From Actinomycetota bacterium (GTDB taxonomy: Bacteria > Actinomycetota > Actinomycetes > Nanopelagicales > Nanopelagicaceae), in assembly GCA_009699205.1 (NCBI GenBank), contig WLOP01000006.1, forward strand, positions 1-64,000: 64,000 bases of DNA, read 5' to 3'. Below are positions 9,822-17,966 of the stretch, piece after piece. The notes beneath the pieces are model-generated. The model was not told the DNA's origin. It worked only from the letters and a program-made list of their open reading frames with translations, and did not search any database. Numbering within the stretch: position 1 is the stretch's first letter; each line of letters opens with the position of its first letter. The translations under genes were made by a program, and so were the position numbers.

Positions 9822-10973
9822 CTATGAAACTACAACTGATGGCTCGCCGGATGCAACGCCTGCAGCTTCCATCTCATCGGCAAGGCGCATGGCCTCTTCG
9901 ATAAGTGTTTCGACAATTTGAGATTCAGGAACGGTCTTAATAACTTCCCCTTTAACAAAGATTTGACCTTTGCCATTACCTGATGCGACACCAAGGTCTG
10001 CTTCACGTGCTTCACCTGGTCCGTTAACAACGCATCCCATGACGGCCACGCGCAAAGGTACTGTCATTCCTTGAAGGCCCGCTTGGACTTTTTCGGCCAA
10101 GGTATACACATCAACTTGTGCGCGCCCACATGAAGGACAAGAAACAATTTCTAATTTTCTCTGACGCAAGTTCAAAGATTCAAGAATTGAAATTCCGACT
10201 TTCACTTCTTCCACCGGAGGGGCAGAAAGTGAAACGCGAATGGTGTCGCCGATTCCCTCGGCTAAGAGAATTCCAAAAGCAGTGGCAGATTTAATTGTTC
10301 CCTGGAAAATTGGACCAGCCTCGGTGACACCTAAGTGCAGCGGGTAATCACATTGAGCCGCTAACAAACGGTAAGCGCTCACCATCGTTACAGGGTCATG
10401 GTGTTTAACGGAAATCTTGATGTTATTAAATCCATGCTCTTCAAATAATGAGCACTCCCAAAGAGCGGATTCGACCAGCGCTTCAGGAGTTGCTTTTCCA
10501 TATTTAGCAAGCAAGCGTGGATCAAGCGAGCCAGCGTTGACGCCGATTCGAATTGGAATCCCAGCATCCCCCGCAGCTTTGGCCACCTCTTTAACTTTGT
10601 CATCAAACTGCTTAATGTTTCCGGGATTAACTCGCACGGCTGCGCACCCCGCATCGATTGCTGCAAAAATATATTTAGGTTGAAAATGAATGTCAGCGAT
10701 GACAGGAATTTGAGATTTCTTTGCAATTTGCGCGAGCGCGTCTGCATCGTCTTGGCTGGGAACAGCAACGCGAACTATCTGACAGCCCGAAGCGGTGAGT
10801 TCTGCAATCTGCTGCAAAGTCGCATTAACATCCGACGTGAGAGTGGTACACATCGATTGGACGCTTACGGGCGATCCGCTTCCGACGCCAACGCTTCCCA
10901 CCTGTAAATGGCGAGTCTTGCGACGAGGCGCCAAGGTAGGTGGTGGTGCGGCGGGCATTCCTAAATCAACCAT
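9822..10973 (-). CDS. ispG: 4-hydroxy-3-methylbut-2-enyl diphosphate synthase
   Basis: 383 residues. IspG (GcpE) is the [4Fe-4S] enzyme that converts MEcPP to HMBPP, the penultimate step of the MEP isoprenoid pathway. Cluster ligands are visible as CPSCGR (Cys about 278 and 281) and [10 protein letters not shown] (Cys about 313), with the conserved Glu nearby. The TIM-barrel N-terminal half has VPVQSMCTT-like and [18 protein letters not shown] segments. It sits between rseP and proS, as in many actinobacteria, but the usual upstream partner dxr is not in this window. Confidence 0.97.
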   Translation of the reverse strand: MVDLGMPAAPPPTLAPRRKTRHLQVGSVGVGSGSPVSVQSMCTTLTSDVNATLQQIAELTASGCQIVRVAVPSQDDADALAQIAKKSQIPVIADIHFQPKYIFAAIDAGCAAVRVNPGNIKQFDDKVKEVAKAAGDAGIPIRIGVNAGSLDPRLLAKYGKATPEALVESALWECSLFEEHGFNNIKISVKHHDPVTMVSAYRLLAAQCDYPLHLGVTEAGPIFQGTIKSATAFGILLAEGIGDTIRVSLSAPPVEEVKVGISILESLNLRQRKLEIVSCPSCGRAQVDVYTLAEKVQAGLQGMTVPLRVAVMGCVVNGPGEAREADLGVASGNGKGQIFVKGEVIKTVPESQIVETLIEEAMRLADEMEAAGVASGEPSVVVS

Positions 10974-11010
10974 GGGTGCATTCTGCCCTACTGAGCCAGA
11001 ACTATCGCGC

Positions 11011-11070
11011 TCTAAAGGTTTCTGAAGGTTCCTAAAGGTTCCTAAAGGTTCCTAAAGGTTCCTAAAGGTT
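11011..11070 (-). repeat. 10-bp tandem repeats spanning the rseP stop codon
   Basis: Six consecutive 10-bp units, plus-strand consensus CCTAAAGGTT: four perfect copies at 11031-11070 and two degenerate ones (TCTAAAGGTT, TCTGAAGGTT) at 11011-11030. On the coding strand each reads AACCTTTAGG; the first copy supplies the last Leu codon and the TAG stop of rseP. The array fills most of the rseP-ispG gap, with one unit per helical turn. Each unit also carries a TAGGAA-like purine stretch. Confidence 0.95.
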
Positions 11071-12261
11071 GAGGTTAACGGGGTTGAAAATATCAGCGAC
11101 CAATAAGACCAGGGTTAAGCCAGCTAACAGTAGGAAAACCACCAAAGTTACTGGGGTTAAAACGCTCACATCTATCGCCGCAGGACGTGCACGTCCACGG
11201 ATTCGAGCGAAAAAGGCTCGTACCTCATCGGCGATGGCAACGGCCATATGACCGCCATCAAGAGGCAGAATCGGTAGCAGGTTAAATATTCCCACAAAGA
11301 TATTCAGGCTTGCAATGATGGTGATAAATGTCGCCAAGCGCTCGGATAGAGACATCGAGGTACTTCCAAGTGCTTGACCAGAAACTCGCGCGACCCCAAC
11401 CACGCCTACTAACCCCTCAGGGTCGCGGGGCGTTCCGCCAATACTCTGGGAGAAAAGAGCAGGGATTTTGGAAGGTAAAGCAATGAGGGAAGTTACTGAT
11501 GCACCCATAAAAGTTTTCGTTGTAGAAATCGATTGGGAAATTGAATCAATAGGGTTACTGCGCACGTTAGCAAAGGAATTCATGATTCCAATAAATCCAA
11601 TTGTTTTGCCGTCAACGATTCGAGCTTGCGGGGTAATAAGAACGTCGAAATCTCCCACAGCGCCTGCCCTTTGTACCCCAAGAGTGAGCACTTTGCCGGC
11701 CGATGCCCGAATAATTTCGACTGCACTCGACCATTGATCGATTGGTACGCCATTGATAGAAATAATCTTCTCTCCAGCATGTAACCCTGCCACCTTTGCT
11801 GGCGATGGGGCGGAAGTGCTCGTGCACTCCTGAGAGCCAGTTGCTGGCGGAATACATTCACTCACCTGAGCGATAGTGGATGTCACTTGAGTAGTGCCAA
11901 TACCCATAAAGAGAATAAGAAGGAGCACAAAGCCCAGAACAAAATGTAGGAAAGATCCCGCGCCCAAAACTATTAACTTGCGCGCTCCTGAGGCGCGATA
12001 AAATGCTCGCTTCTCTTCGCCTTCGCCCATTTCGTCGGTAGGAGTCATTCCCTCAATGCGGCAATAACCACCTGCAGGAATAGCTTTGACCCCAAACTCT
12101 GTTTCACCGCGTTGGGTGGACCATAACTTTTTACCAAATCCAAGGAAGAACTCGCTGACTTTCATACCAAAACGCTTAGCCATAATAAAGTGGCCGAACT
12201 CATGGACCATCACCGAGAGCAAGAGAGCGATGACGAAGGCGATAATTCCTATGAATTTCAT
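11062..12261 (-). CDS. rseP: Site-2 metalloprotease RseP/Rip1 (M50 family)
   Basis: 399 residues, integral membrane zinc protease for regulated intramembrane proteolysis; in actinobacteria Rip1 cleaves anti-sigma factors and other membrane proteins. The HExxH motif lies in the first membrane segment (VHEFGHFIMAKRFG, about residues 19-32). A central PDZ domain follows (about 150-235, KVAGLHAGEKIISINGVPI). The second catalytic motif LPLDGGH is at about 330-336. Two or three hydrophobic segments close the protein. The start ATG at 12261 has GAGG 8 bases upstream. The last codons run into the 10-bp repeat array. Confidence 0.95.
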   Translation of the reverse strand: MKFIGIIAFVIALLLSVMVHEFGHFIMAKRFGMKVSEFFLGFGKKLWSTQRGETEFGVKAIPAGGYCRIEGMTPTDEMGEGEEKRAFYRASGARKLIVLGAGSFLHFVLGFVLLLILFMGIGTTQVTSTIAQVSECIPPATGSQECTSTSAPSPAKVAGLHAGEKIISINGVPIDQWSSAVEIIRASAGKVLTLGVQRAGAVGDFDVLITPQARIVDGKTIGFIGIMNSFANVRSNPIDSISQSISTTKTFMGASVTSLIALPSKIPALFSQSIGGTPRDPEGLVGVVGVARVSGQALGSTSMSLSERLATFITIIASLNIFVGIFNLLPILPLDGGHMAVAIADEVRAFFARIRGRARPAAIDVSVLTPVTLVVFLLLAGLTLVLLVADIFNPVNLNL

Positions 12262-12313
12262 GACCGTATCCTCGCAGGTCGCCCCGACAACTGGCTACTT
12301 ACGCCACTCTCCT

Positions 12314-12345
12314 CAGGTTTCTCAGAGTTAATCCAGGTTTCTCAG
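12314..12345. repeat. 12-bp direct repeat between rseP and gabT
   Basis: CAGGTTTCTCAG occurs at 12314-12325 and 12334-12345, start to start 20 bp (two helical turns), in the divergent promoter region of rseP and gabT. Such spacing suits a protein binding the same face of DNA. No regulator can be named. Confidence 0.6.
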
Positions 12346-12393
12346 GGAGATACGAGCATGGCTTATTTATTATCAAGGAGTAGAATCGCAGGC

Positions 12394-13731
12394 ATGACTT
12401 CCATTCCACAGATACGAAAAATTGTTACACCAATTCCTGGACCAAAATCTCAAGAGATTCTCAAGAGGCGCTCAGAGGCGGTATCTGCTGGCCTTGGCAT
12501 GGCGATACCAATGGTTGTTGAAAAAGCTGGTGGCGGAATTCTTGTTGACGTCGATGGAAACAGTGTGATCGATATGGGCGCAGGTATTGCCGTAGTAAGT
12601 GTCGGAAATAGTGCGCCTCGCGTCGTCGCTAACGTAAAGCAACAAGTTGAATCTTTTACCCACACATGCTTTATGGTCGCTCCTTATTTGGGTTACATCG
12701 AAGTAGCAGAAGCGCTCAACCGTTTGACGCCAGGAACGCATAAAAAGAAATCCGTACTGCTCAACACCGGCGCTGAAGCACTTGAAAATGCGGTGAAGAT
12801 TGCTCGTAGTTACACCAAGCGTCAAGCAATTGTTGTCTTTGAACATGGATATCACGGTCGCACCAATCTCACGATGGCGATGACAGCAAAAAATATGCCC
12901 TACAAGGAGAGTTTCGGCCCATTCGCTCCTGAGGTTTATCGCATGCCTATGGCCTACCCATTGCGTTGGCCCGGCGGAGCAGATGCCTGTCAAGAAGAAG
13001 CTCTTGATTTCGTGATTCACAAAATGGAGAAGGAAATCGGCGCAAAGAATATTGCTGCGATTGTGATCGAACCTATCCAAGGCGAAGGTGGTTTTATAGT
13101 CCCACCTCGAGGTTTCTTGCCTGGTCTCTCGAAGTTTGCTACTGAAAACGGAATCATTTTTGTTGCCGATGAAGTGCAAACTGGATTTGCACGTACCGGC
13201 CAGATGTTTGCTTGCAACGATGAAGGCGTAGTACCAGATCTCATCACTACCGCAAAGGGAATCGCTGGTGGACTTCCACTTGCTGCTGTAACAGGGCGTG
13301 CTGAAATCATGGATTCAATTCATGCCAGTGGACTCGGTGGAACATTTGGAGGTTCTCCCGTGGCTTGCGCTGCAGCTTTAGGAGCAATTGCAACAATTGA
13401 AGAAGAAGACCTCTCTGCGCGCGCGTTAGAAATGGGTGTAATTATTTCCAAGGCGCTACATGCAATGAAAGATAAATATCCGGTAATTGCAGAAGTTCGT
13501 GGGCGTGGTGCAATGCAAGCGATCGAATTTGTCATGCCAGGCACTCTCGAGCCCAACCCAGCGGCGCTTTCTGCAATTGTGAAATATTGCCAAGAGCAAG
13601 GCGTGCTCATTCTTACTGCGGGTACTTACTCAAATGTCATTCGCTTACTTCCACCGCTGGTAATGCCAGAGAATTTATTGCGAGAAGCCCTCGAAATTCT
13701 TGACCAAGCGATTGGATCTTTAGCGGTCTAA
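12394..13731 (+). CDS. gabT: 4-aminobutyrate aminotransferase
   Basis: 445 residues from the ATG at 12394 (MTSIPQIRKIVTPIPGPKS), the start that matches actinobacterial GabT; an open frame extends upstream to 12190 but runs antisense into rseP. Class III PLP aminotransferase converting GABA plus 2-oxoglutarate to succinate semialdehyde plus glutamate. Motifs: NTGAEALENAVKIAR (cofactor phosphate loop), HGYHGRT, EPIQGEGGFIVPP, the ADEVQTGFARTG Asp that binds the PLP nitrogen, and TTAKGIAGG with the Schiff-base lysine near residue 288. AAGGAG lies 13 bases upstream, a long spacing. The 3' end overlaps the convergent speB-like gene by 12 bases. It would be the last step encoded in the polyamine island; no gabD is in the window. 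Confidence 0.93.
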   Translation: MTSIPQIRKIVTPIPGPKSQEILKRRSEAVSAGLGMAIPMVVEKAGGGILVDVDGNSVIDMGAGIAVVSVGNSAPRVVANVKQQVESFTHTCFMVAPYLGYIEVAEALNRLTPGTHKKKSVLLNTGAEALENAVKIARSYTKRQAIVVFEHGYHGRTNLTMAMTAKNMPYKESFGPFAPEVYRMPMAYPLRWPGGADACQEEALDFVIHKMEKEIGAKNIAAIVIEPIQGEGGFIVPPRGFLPGLSKFATENGIIFVADEVQTGFARTGQMFACNDEGVVPDLITTAKGIAGGLPLAAVTGRAEIMDSIHASGLGGTFGGSPVACAAALGAIATIEEEDLSARALEMGVIISKALHAMKDKYPVIAEVRGRGAMQAIEFVMPGTLEPNPAALSAIVKYCQEQGVLILTAGTYSNVIRLLPPLVMPENLLREALEILDQAIGSLAV

Positions 13732-14718
13732 TAGATTGCGCACTGGCGAATAACTTTCGCCTCTTTTGCGTTTGGCAATTGCACTAATTGCCTCAAGAAC
13801 CACTCTGTTAGCCAATATTGCAGTGATATCAGCGCTGTCATAAGCCGGAGCTACTTCGACGATATCCATCCCAACGATGGGAAGTTCGAGGCAGATGCGA
13901 CGTACTGCTTCAAGAAGTTCACGGCTAGTCATCCCACCAGGTTCTGGTGTTCCTGTTCCTGGAGCCATCCCTGGATCGACGACATCAATATCAACCGAAA
14001 GAAAGACGCCATCGCACTGATCGGTTAACGTTGCGAAGGATTCATCAAGTACAGCTTTCATCCCGCGATGATGAATTTCTGTCATTTCATAAGAGCGCAT
14101 ACCTTGATCGCGCATCCAATTAAGTGTGGCATCTTCAGGCCAGTAGCCACGTAACCCCAATTGCAAGAATCTATCTCCACGTACCGCGCCAGAATCAATT
14201 AACCGACGCATCGGAGTTCCGTGTCCCACAAGTGCGCCAAATTGAGAATCACCAGTATCTGCATGTGCATCAAAATGCACCATCGAAATTTTTCCCATAC
14301 CGCGATGTTGCGCGATACCGGCAACATCTGCCGAAGCAATTGAATGATCTCCGCCCAGGACGATTGGGATGATTCCTGCGCGTGAGAGTTTTTCAGTCGC
14401 ATCGGCGAGTACTTGCAAAGATGTGACGAGGTCGCCACCGGGCATAAGTAAATCCCCAGCATCGCGAACATTTAATTCTTTAAGACCATCTACACGGAGA
14501 GCTAAATGTGGTCGCTCTCCATCGTGGGGTAGATAGTCGCCACCACGAATTGCTTGCGGTCCGAACTTTGCACCTGAACGATGCGATGTTCCGCTATCGA
14601 TTGGTGCACCGAGAATTACGACATCAGCACCTTTGTAACTCTGAGGATCAGCAATATCGCAACGAGGGATTCCGAGGAAGGTGAAGTCGGGGCCATACAT
14701 ATTGCCGTGATTGGTCAT
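13720..14718 (-). CDS. speB: Agmatinase-like ureohydrolase
   Basis: 332 residues from the ATG at 14718; a TTG at 14736 would add six residues and starts 7 bases after the upstream gene. Ureohydrolase family Mn enzyme. Metal ligands are clear: GGDHSIA (about residues 117-123 of this start), FDAHADTGD and SVDIDVVDPG. The family hydrolyses agmatine to putrescine and urea, but relatives act on guanidinobutyrate or guanidinopropionate, and sequence alone does not settle this. The polyamine transporter and putrescine-type aminotransferase nearby favour agmatine; guanidinobutyrate, giving GABA directly for GabT, is the main alternative. Cotranscribed with the PuuB-like oxidase 24 bases upstream. Confidence 0.85.
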   Translation of the reverse strand: MTNHGNMYGPDFTFLGIPRCDIADPQSYKGADVVILGAPIDSGTSHRSGAKFGPQAIRGGDYLPHDGERPHLALRVDGLKELNVRDAGDLLMPGGDLVTSLQVLADATEKLSRAGIIPIVLGGDHSIASADVAGIAQHRGMGKISMVHFDAHADTGDSQFGALVGHGTPMRRLIDSGAVRGDRFLQLGLRGYWPEDATLNWMRDQGMRSYEMTEIHHRGMKAVLDESFATLTDQCDGVFLSVDIDVVDPGMAPGTGTPEPGGMTSRELLEAVRRICLELPIVGMDIVEVAPAYDSADITAILANRVVLEAISAIAKRKRGESYSPVRNLLDR

Positions 14719-14742
14719 AAGGCGAGCGTAACGCAACTACCT

Positions 14743-16155
14743 TTAAGAATCGAAGCCCAAGCCAACACGATCGAGCAACTTGAGCCAAAGATTGCGTCGA
14801 CCATTGTTCTCATCAGCGCGATTGATTGACCACTGGGTAATGAGAATAAAGAAATATCGAAATGGTTCGGGCGGGAATGGAAGTGGTTTCTTCTGGACCA
14901 TTTTCAATACGGTGCGTTCGGTCTCCTCGCCATCAAGTAAATCCAGCATGGTGGCGGCACCAAAACGGGTTGTGCCGACCCCTAGCCCGGTATAGCCCAA
15001 AACATAGGCGACATGGCCTTTGTGGTCGGTCCCCCAGAATGGTGCAAAGCGAGTACATGTATCAATCGCCCCGCCCCACCCATGCGTGAAGGAAATTCCT
15101 TCTAGCTGCGGGAATGTTTTGAGAAAATTATCAGCCAATGTTGCATAAGTTTCGGCGCTAAATTCATACTCTTGACGCACTTTGCCACGGAAATTATAAA
15201 TCGCTTCATATCCGCCCCAAAGTATGCAGCCGTCATTGGTCAAGCGATAATAATGGAATTGATTTCCGGCGTCAGAAAGTCCCTCACGATTAGCCCAACC
15301 AATGCTTTCGCGTTGTTCTGGGGTAAGTGGTTCGGTTACTAATTGATAGTCATACACAGGTATTACATATTTACGAGCGCTACGGACTAGAGATTTGAAT
15401 ACGTTAGTTGCCAGCGCAACTTTCTTAGCAGTAACAGTGCCATAAGAACTATGAACGATTACTCCATCTTCAATATATTCCAACCACTCCACATGTGAAT
15501 TTTCGTAAATCTTGACGCCTAAAGAGAGACAGGCTTTCTCAAGTCCCCATACTAAACGGGCTGGATCTACAAGCGCAGTTCCATCATGATCAAAGAGCGC
15601 TCCCACATACTTCGGCGAATTCACTCGCGCCTGTACTTGCTCTTTGGTTAAAAATTCAACATGATCACCATATTGATTACGAAGCGCTGCTTCTTCCTTC
15701 ATTCCTTCAAGTTGCCAAGGAGCAACAGCAACTCTTAGCTCGCCCGTTCTCTCCCAATCGCAATCAATGTTGTATTTAGCAATCGTCGCTTCAATGGCGT
15801 CAAGATTTTCGCGACCTAAACGTTCAATTATTTCCATCTCCTCGCGAAAGCGGCTGTAACCGTTCACGAATCCATGGGTAAGAGAAGCGCTACAAAATCC
15901 ACCATTGCGACCAGATGCGCCAGCGCCAGTTTCTCGCTGTTCGATAATGATGACTTCACGATCTGGATTACGCTCTTTTGCAAGCAGGGCGGTCCATAAA
16001 CCCGTGTAGCCAGCCCCGACGATACAAAGATCCGTCGCGACATCACCAATGAGAGCCGAATGAGATTCGGGTTCGAGTGGGTCAGCATCCAACCAATACA
16101 TCAGTGGCTGTAAGTCTGCCAAATGTCGAAGAACGAAAGGGTCGATGGTAGCCAT
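14743..16155 (-). CDS. PuuB-like FAD-dependent amine oxidoreductase
   Basis: 470 residues, DAO/GlpO-type flavoprotein. The Rossmann FAD motif DLCIVGAGYTGLWTALLA (about residues 42-59), the following EQRETGAGASGRNGGF and the C-terminal GYTGLGVG FAD loop (about 390-397) are characteristic of the family that includes gamma-glutamylputrescine oxidase PuuB and related amine or amino-acid oxidases. The substrate is probably a polyamine or derivative, given PotABCD directly upstream and an agmatinase downstream. No gamma-glutamylputrescine synthetase (puuA) or hydrolase (puuD) is visible in the window, so direct oxidation of an unglutamylated amine is possible. A second related oxidase is at 24561-25853. 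Confidence 0.82.
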   Translation of the reverse strand: MATIDPFVLRHLADLQPLMYWLDADPLEPESHSALIGDVATDLCIVGAGYTGLWTALLAKERNPDREVIIIEQRETGAGASGRNGGFCSASLTHGFVNGYSRFREEMEIIERLGRENLDAIEATIAKYNIDCDWERTGELRVAVAPWQLEGMKEEAALRNQYGDHVEFLTKEQVQARVNSPKYVGALFDHDGTALVDPARLVWGLEKACLSLGVKIYENSHVEWLEYIEDGVIVHSSYGTVTAKKVALATNVFKSLVRSARKYVIPVYDYQLVTEPLTPEQRESIGWANREGLSDAGNQFHYYRLTNDGCILWGGYEAIYNFRGKVRQEYEFSAETYATLADNFLKTFPQLEGISFTHGWGGAIDTCTRFAPFWGTDHKGHVAYVLGYTGLGVGTTRFGAATMLDLLDGEETERTVLKMVQKKPLPFPPEPFRYFFILITQWSINRADENNGRRNLWLKLLDRVGLGFDS

Positions 16156-16160
16156 CGCGT

Positions 16161-16256
16161 AGCCGGCGTCTCGCCGGACTCACCCCTTAACATCTATGAA
16201 TAGTTGGCCCGGGTCCTCCGGAGTCCTACCCCAAAGTGTTAAATCCTTCGATTTAA
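16161..16256 (-). promoter_or_regulatory. Hairpin-rich potC/puuB-like intergenic region
   Basis: The 132-base gap carries three inverted repeats: CCGGCG-TCT-CGCCGG at 16163-16177 with two extra pairs across one bulge; an 8-bp palindrome CTCCGGAG near 16216-16223 flanked by GGGT/ACCC; and TTAAATC-CTTC-GATTTAA at 16239-16256. None ends in a T-run on the minus strand, so none is an ordinary terminator. It may be an mRNA processing or attenuation region separating the transporter from the catabolic genes, or a metabolite-sensing leader. I could not match it to a riboswitch class. Confidence 0.45.
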
Positions 16257-16287
16257 TTTTGCACTTCAGTTAAGGCGAATATAGCCC

Positions 16288-17073
16288 TTAAACGCGTTTC
16301 TTTCTACTCGACACGAATTGCCCGACTAAAACAATAGCTAGGGCGATAAGGAACATCGAAGAGCCGATCACATTTGCTTGGGCTGGAATTCCGCGTGCCG
16401 AGGAAATATAAACGAATTTTGGGAAGGTGGTCAAAGTGCCAGAGTTGAAATTGGTAATAATGAAATCATCAAAAGATAGTGAGAATGCCAACAGCGCCGC
16501 ACCGAAAATACCTGGCATCACTAACGGCAAAGTTACGCGTCGGAAAGTTTCCACCTCCGTTGCGTAAAGGTCCATCGCCGCTTCTTCTAGCTTGGGATCG
16601 AGGCTAGCGATTCGTGCCTTTACTGTGACAACTACGAATGAGATACAGAACATGACGTGAGCAATAACCGTTGGCCAAAACCCTGGGTTGATTCCAAGGT
16701 TAAGGAACATTGCCAAGAGAGAGGCTCCGAGAACAATTTCGGGTGTAGCCATTGGTAAGAAGATTAAAAGGTTTACGGTTGAGCGGCCACGAAATCTATG
16801 ACGTCCCAGAGCGAAAGCAATCATGGTGCCAAGCGCAGTTGCGATTAGCGTAGCGATGAAACCAATCTTCAATGAATTACCAAGTGCTGAACAGACTTCG
16901 GGGGCTCCGCAAGGATTCTGCCAATTCTTTAATGTGAATCCACGCCACGTTAGGTTGCTCTTTCCTGCGTTGTTAAATGAAAAGGCCATCGTGTAGGCAA
17001 TTGGTATGAAGAGATAAACGAAAGCCGCAAATGCGTAGATCTTGATGAGGTTCTTTGATAACCAGCGCTTCAT
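16288..17073 (-). CDS. potC: Spermidine/putrescine ABC transporter permease PotC
   Basis: 261 residues, about six membrane segments, starting with a positive SKNLIKIYAF segment and a first TM at about 10-32. Binding-protein-dependent permease fold, with the EAA loop EEAAMDLYATEVETFRRVTLP (about residues 165-185) that docks on PotA. It would pair with PotB to form the membrane channel. Its start overlaps the potB stop by 4 bases. Assignment to PotC rests on order (potD-potA-potB-potC) and similarity to the polyamine/opine family; opine or other cationic substrates cannot be excluded. Confidence 0.88.
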   Translation of the reverse strand: MKRWLSKNLIKIYAFAAFVYLFIPIAYTMAFSFNNAGKSNLTWRGFTLKNWQNPCGAPEVCSALGNSLKIGFIATLIATALGTMIAFALGRHRFRGRSTVNLLIFLPMATPEIVLGASLLAMFLNLGINPGFWPTVIAHVMFCISFVVVTVKARIASLDPKLEEAAMDLYATEVETFRRVTLPLVMPGIFGAALLAFSLSFDDFIITNFNSGTLTTFPKFVYISSARGIPAQANVIGSSMFLIALAIVLVGQFVSSRKKRV

Positions 17074-17966
17074 ACGAGTTCATCCGTTCCGGCGCGACGT
17101 ACATAAACCATGACAAGAATCAAGATCGCTGCCATCAACATAAAGGAGAGCGCTGCTGCTGTTGGATAATCCACAATCTCAAAAAAGCGTGATTCGATAA
17201 CGTTACCAATCATTTTCGTCTTGGGATTACCAAGCAATGTAGCGTTGATGTAATCACCAGCTGCTGGAATAAATGTGAGCAGCGTTCCAGCAACTACGCC
17301 CGGCAAGGAGAGCGGGAAAGTTACTTTACGAAACGTAGTAATTCCATTCGCGTAAAGGTCGGATGCAGCTTCCAACGTCCGAGGGTCTATGCGTTCGAGG
17401 CTTGCATAAAGTGGCAAGGTCATAAAAGGCAAGAAGTTGTAAGTCATACCTGTGACAACCGCAAAGGCGCTAGCTGTAAGCCCAGTTTCTGGGCCCAGAA
17501 TGTGAAGGGTTCGAAGCACGGTAACTACGGGTCCTTCGTTACCAAGGATCTGCTTCCAGGCAATTGTACGAAGTAGGAAAGATGTGAAAAACGGTGCAAC
17601 GACAAGGACAAGAAGCAAGTTCTTCCATTTACCTGATTTGAATGCAATCGCATAAGCCAGAGGATAGGAAATTGCCAGAGCCAATAGCGTTGCAATCAAC
17701 GCATAAACAATTGAACGAAGGAACTGTTCACGCGCACCAGAGAAGGCATCAATGTAATTAGCAAAACGGAAAGTTTGAACGTAGGTACCAGTGTCACCCC
17801 CTGCAGGAGTTGTCTGCGTGCTTGTTCCGGCAAGAGTAATTAAGGGGAAAATAAAGAACATCGCGAGCCAGGAAAGCCCTGGGATTAAGAGTAGGTAAGG
17901 GGTACTCGGACGTTTAATTCCTCGAACATTGCTCGAGCGCTTGGAAACTGCAGCGATAAAAGCCAT
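17070..17966 (-). CDS. potB: Spermidine/putrescine ABC transporter permease PotB
   Basis: 298 residues with about six membrane segments; a 25-residue charged N-terminus (SKRSSNVRGIKRPSTP) precedes the first. The EAA motif is at RTLEAASDLYANGITTFRKV (about residues 198-217), and VTGMTYNFLPFMTLPLYASL is typical of PotB/HisM-type permeases. Its start codon overlaps the potA stop by one base. Partner of PotC in the importer. Confidence 0.88.
   Translation of the reverse strand: MAFIAAVSKRSSNVRGIKRPSTPYLLLIPGLSWLAMFFIFPLITLAGTSTQTTPAGGDTGTYVQTFRFANYIDAFSGAREQFLRSIVYALIATLLALAISYPLAYAIAFKSGKWKNLLLVLVVAPFFTSFLLRTIAWKQILGNEGPVVTVLRTLHILGPETGLTASAFAVVTGMTYNFLPFMTLPLYASLERIDPRTLEAASDLYANGITTFRKVTFPLSLPGVVAGTLLTFIPAAGDYINATLLGNPKTKMIGNVIESRFFEIVDYPTAAALSFMLMAAILILVMVYVRRAGTDELV

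Noticed and set aside
11011-11070. Possible CRISPR-like array
   Set aside because: Units are 10 bp, directly adjacent with no spacers and no cas genes nearby; it is a simple tandem repeat.
12190-12393. 68-codon N-terminal extension of gabT
   Set aside because: It is antisense to the start of rseP and unlike GabT; the ATG at 12394 begins the conserved sequence.
16161-16256. Guanidine or glycine riboswitch
   Set aside because: I compared the sequence with remembered ykkC-type and glycine consensus segments and found no convincing match; kept only as an unclassified structured region.
16239-16256. Terminator after potC
   Set aside because: The hairpin has its T-run only on the plus strand, where no gene ends; on the potC strand it lacks a U-tract.
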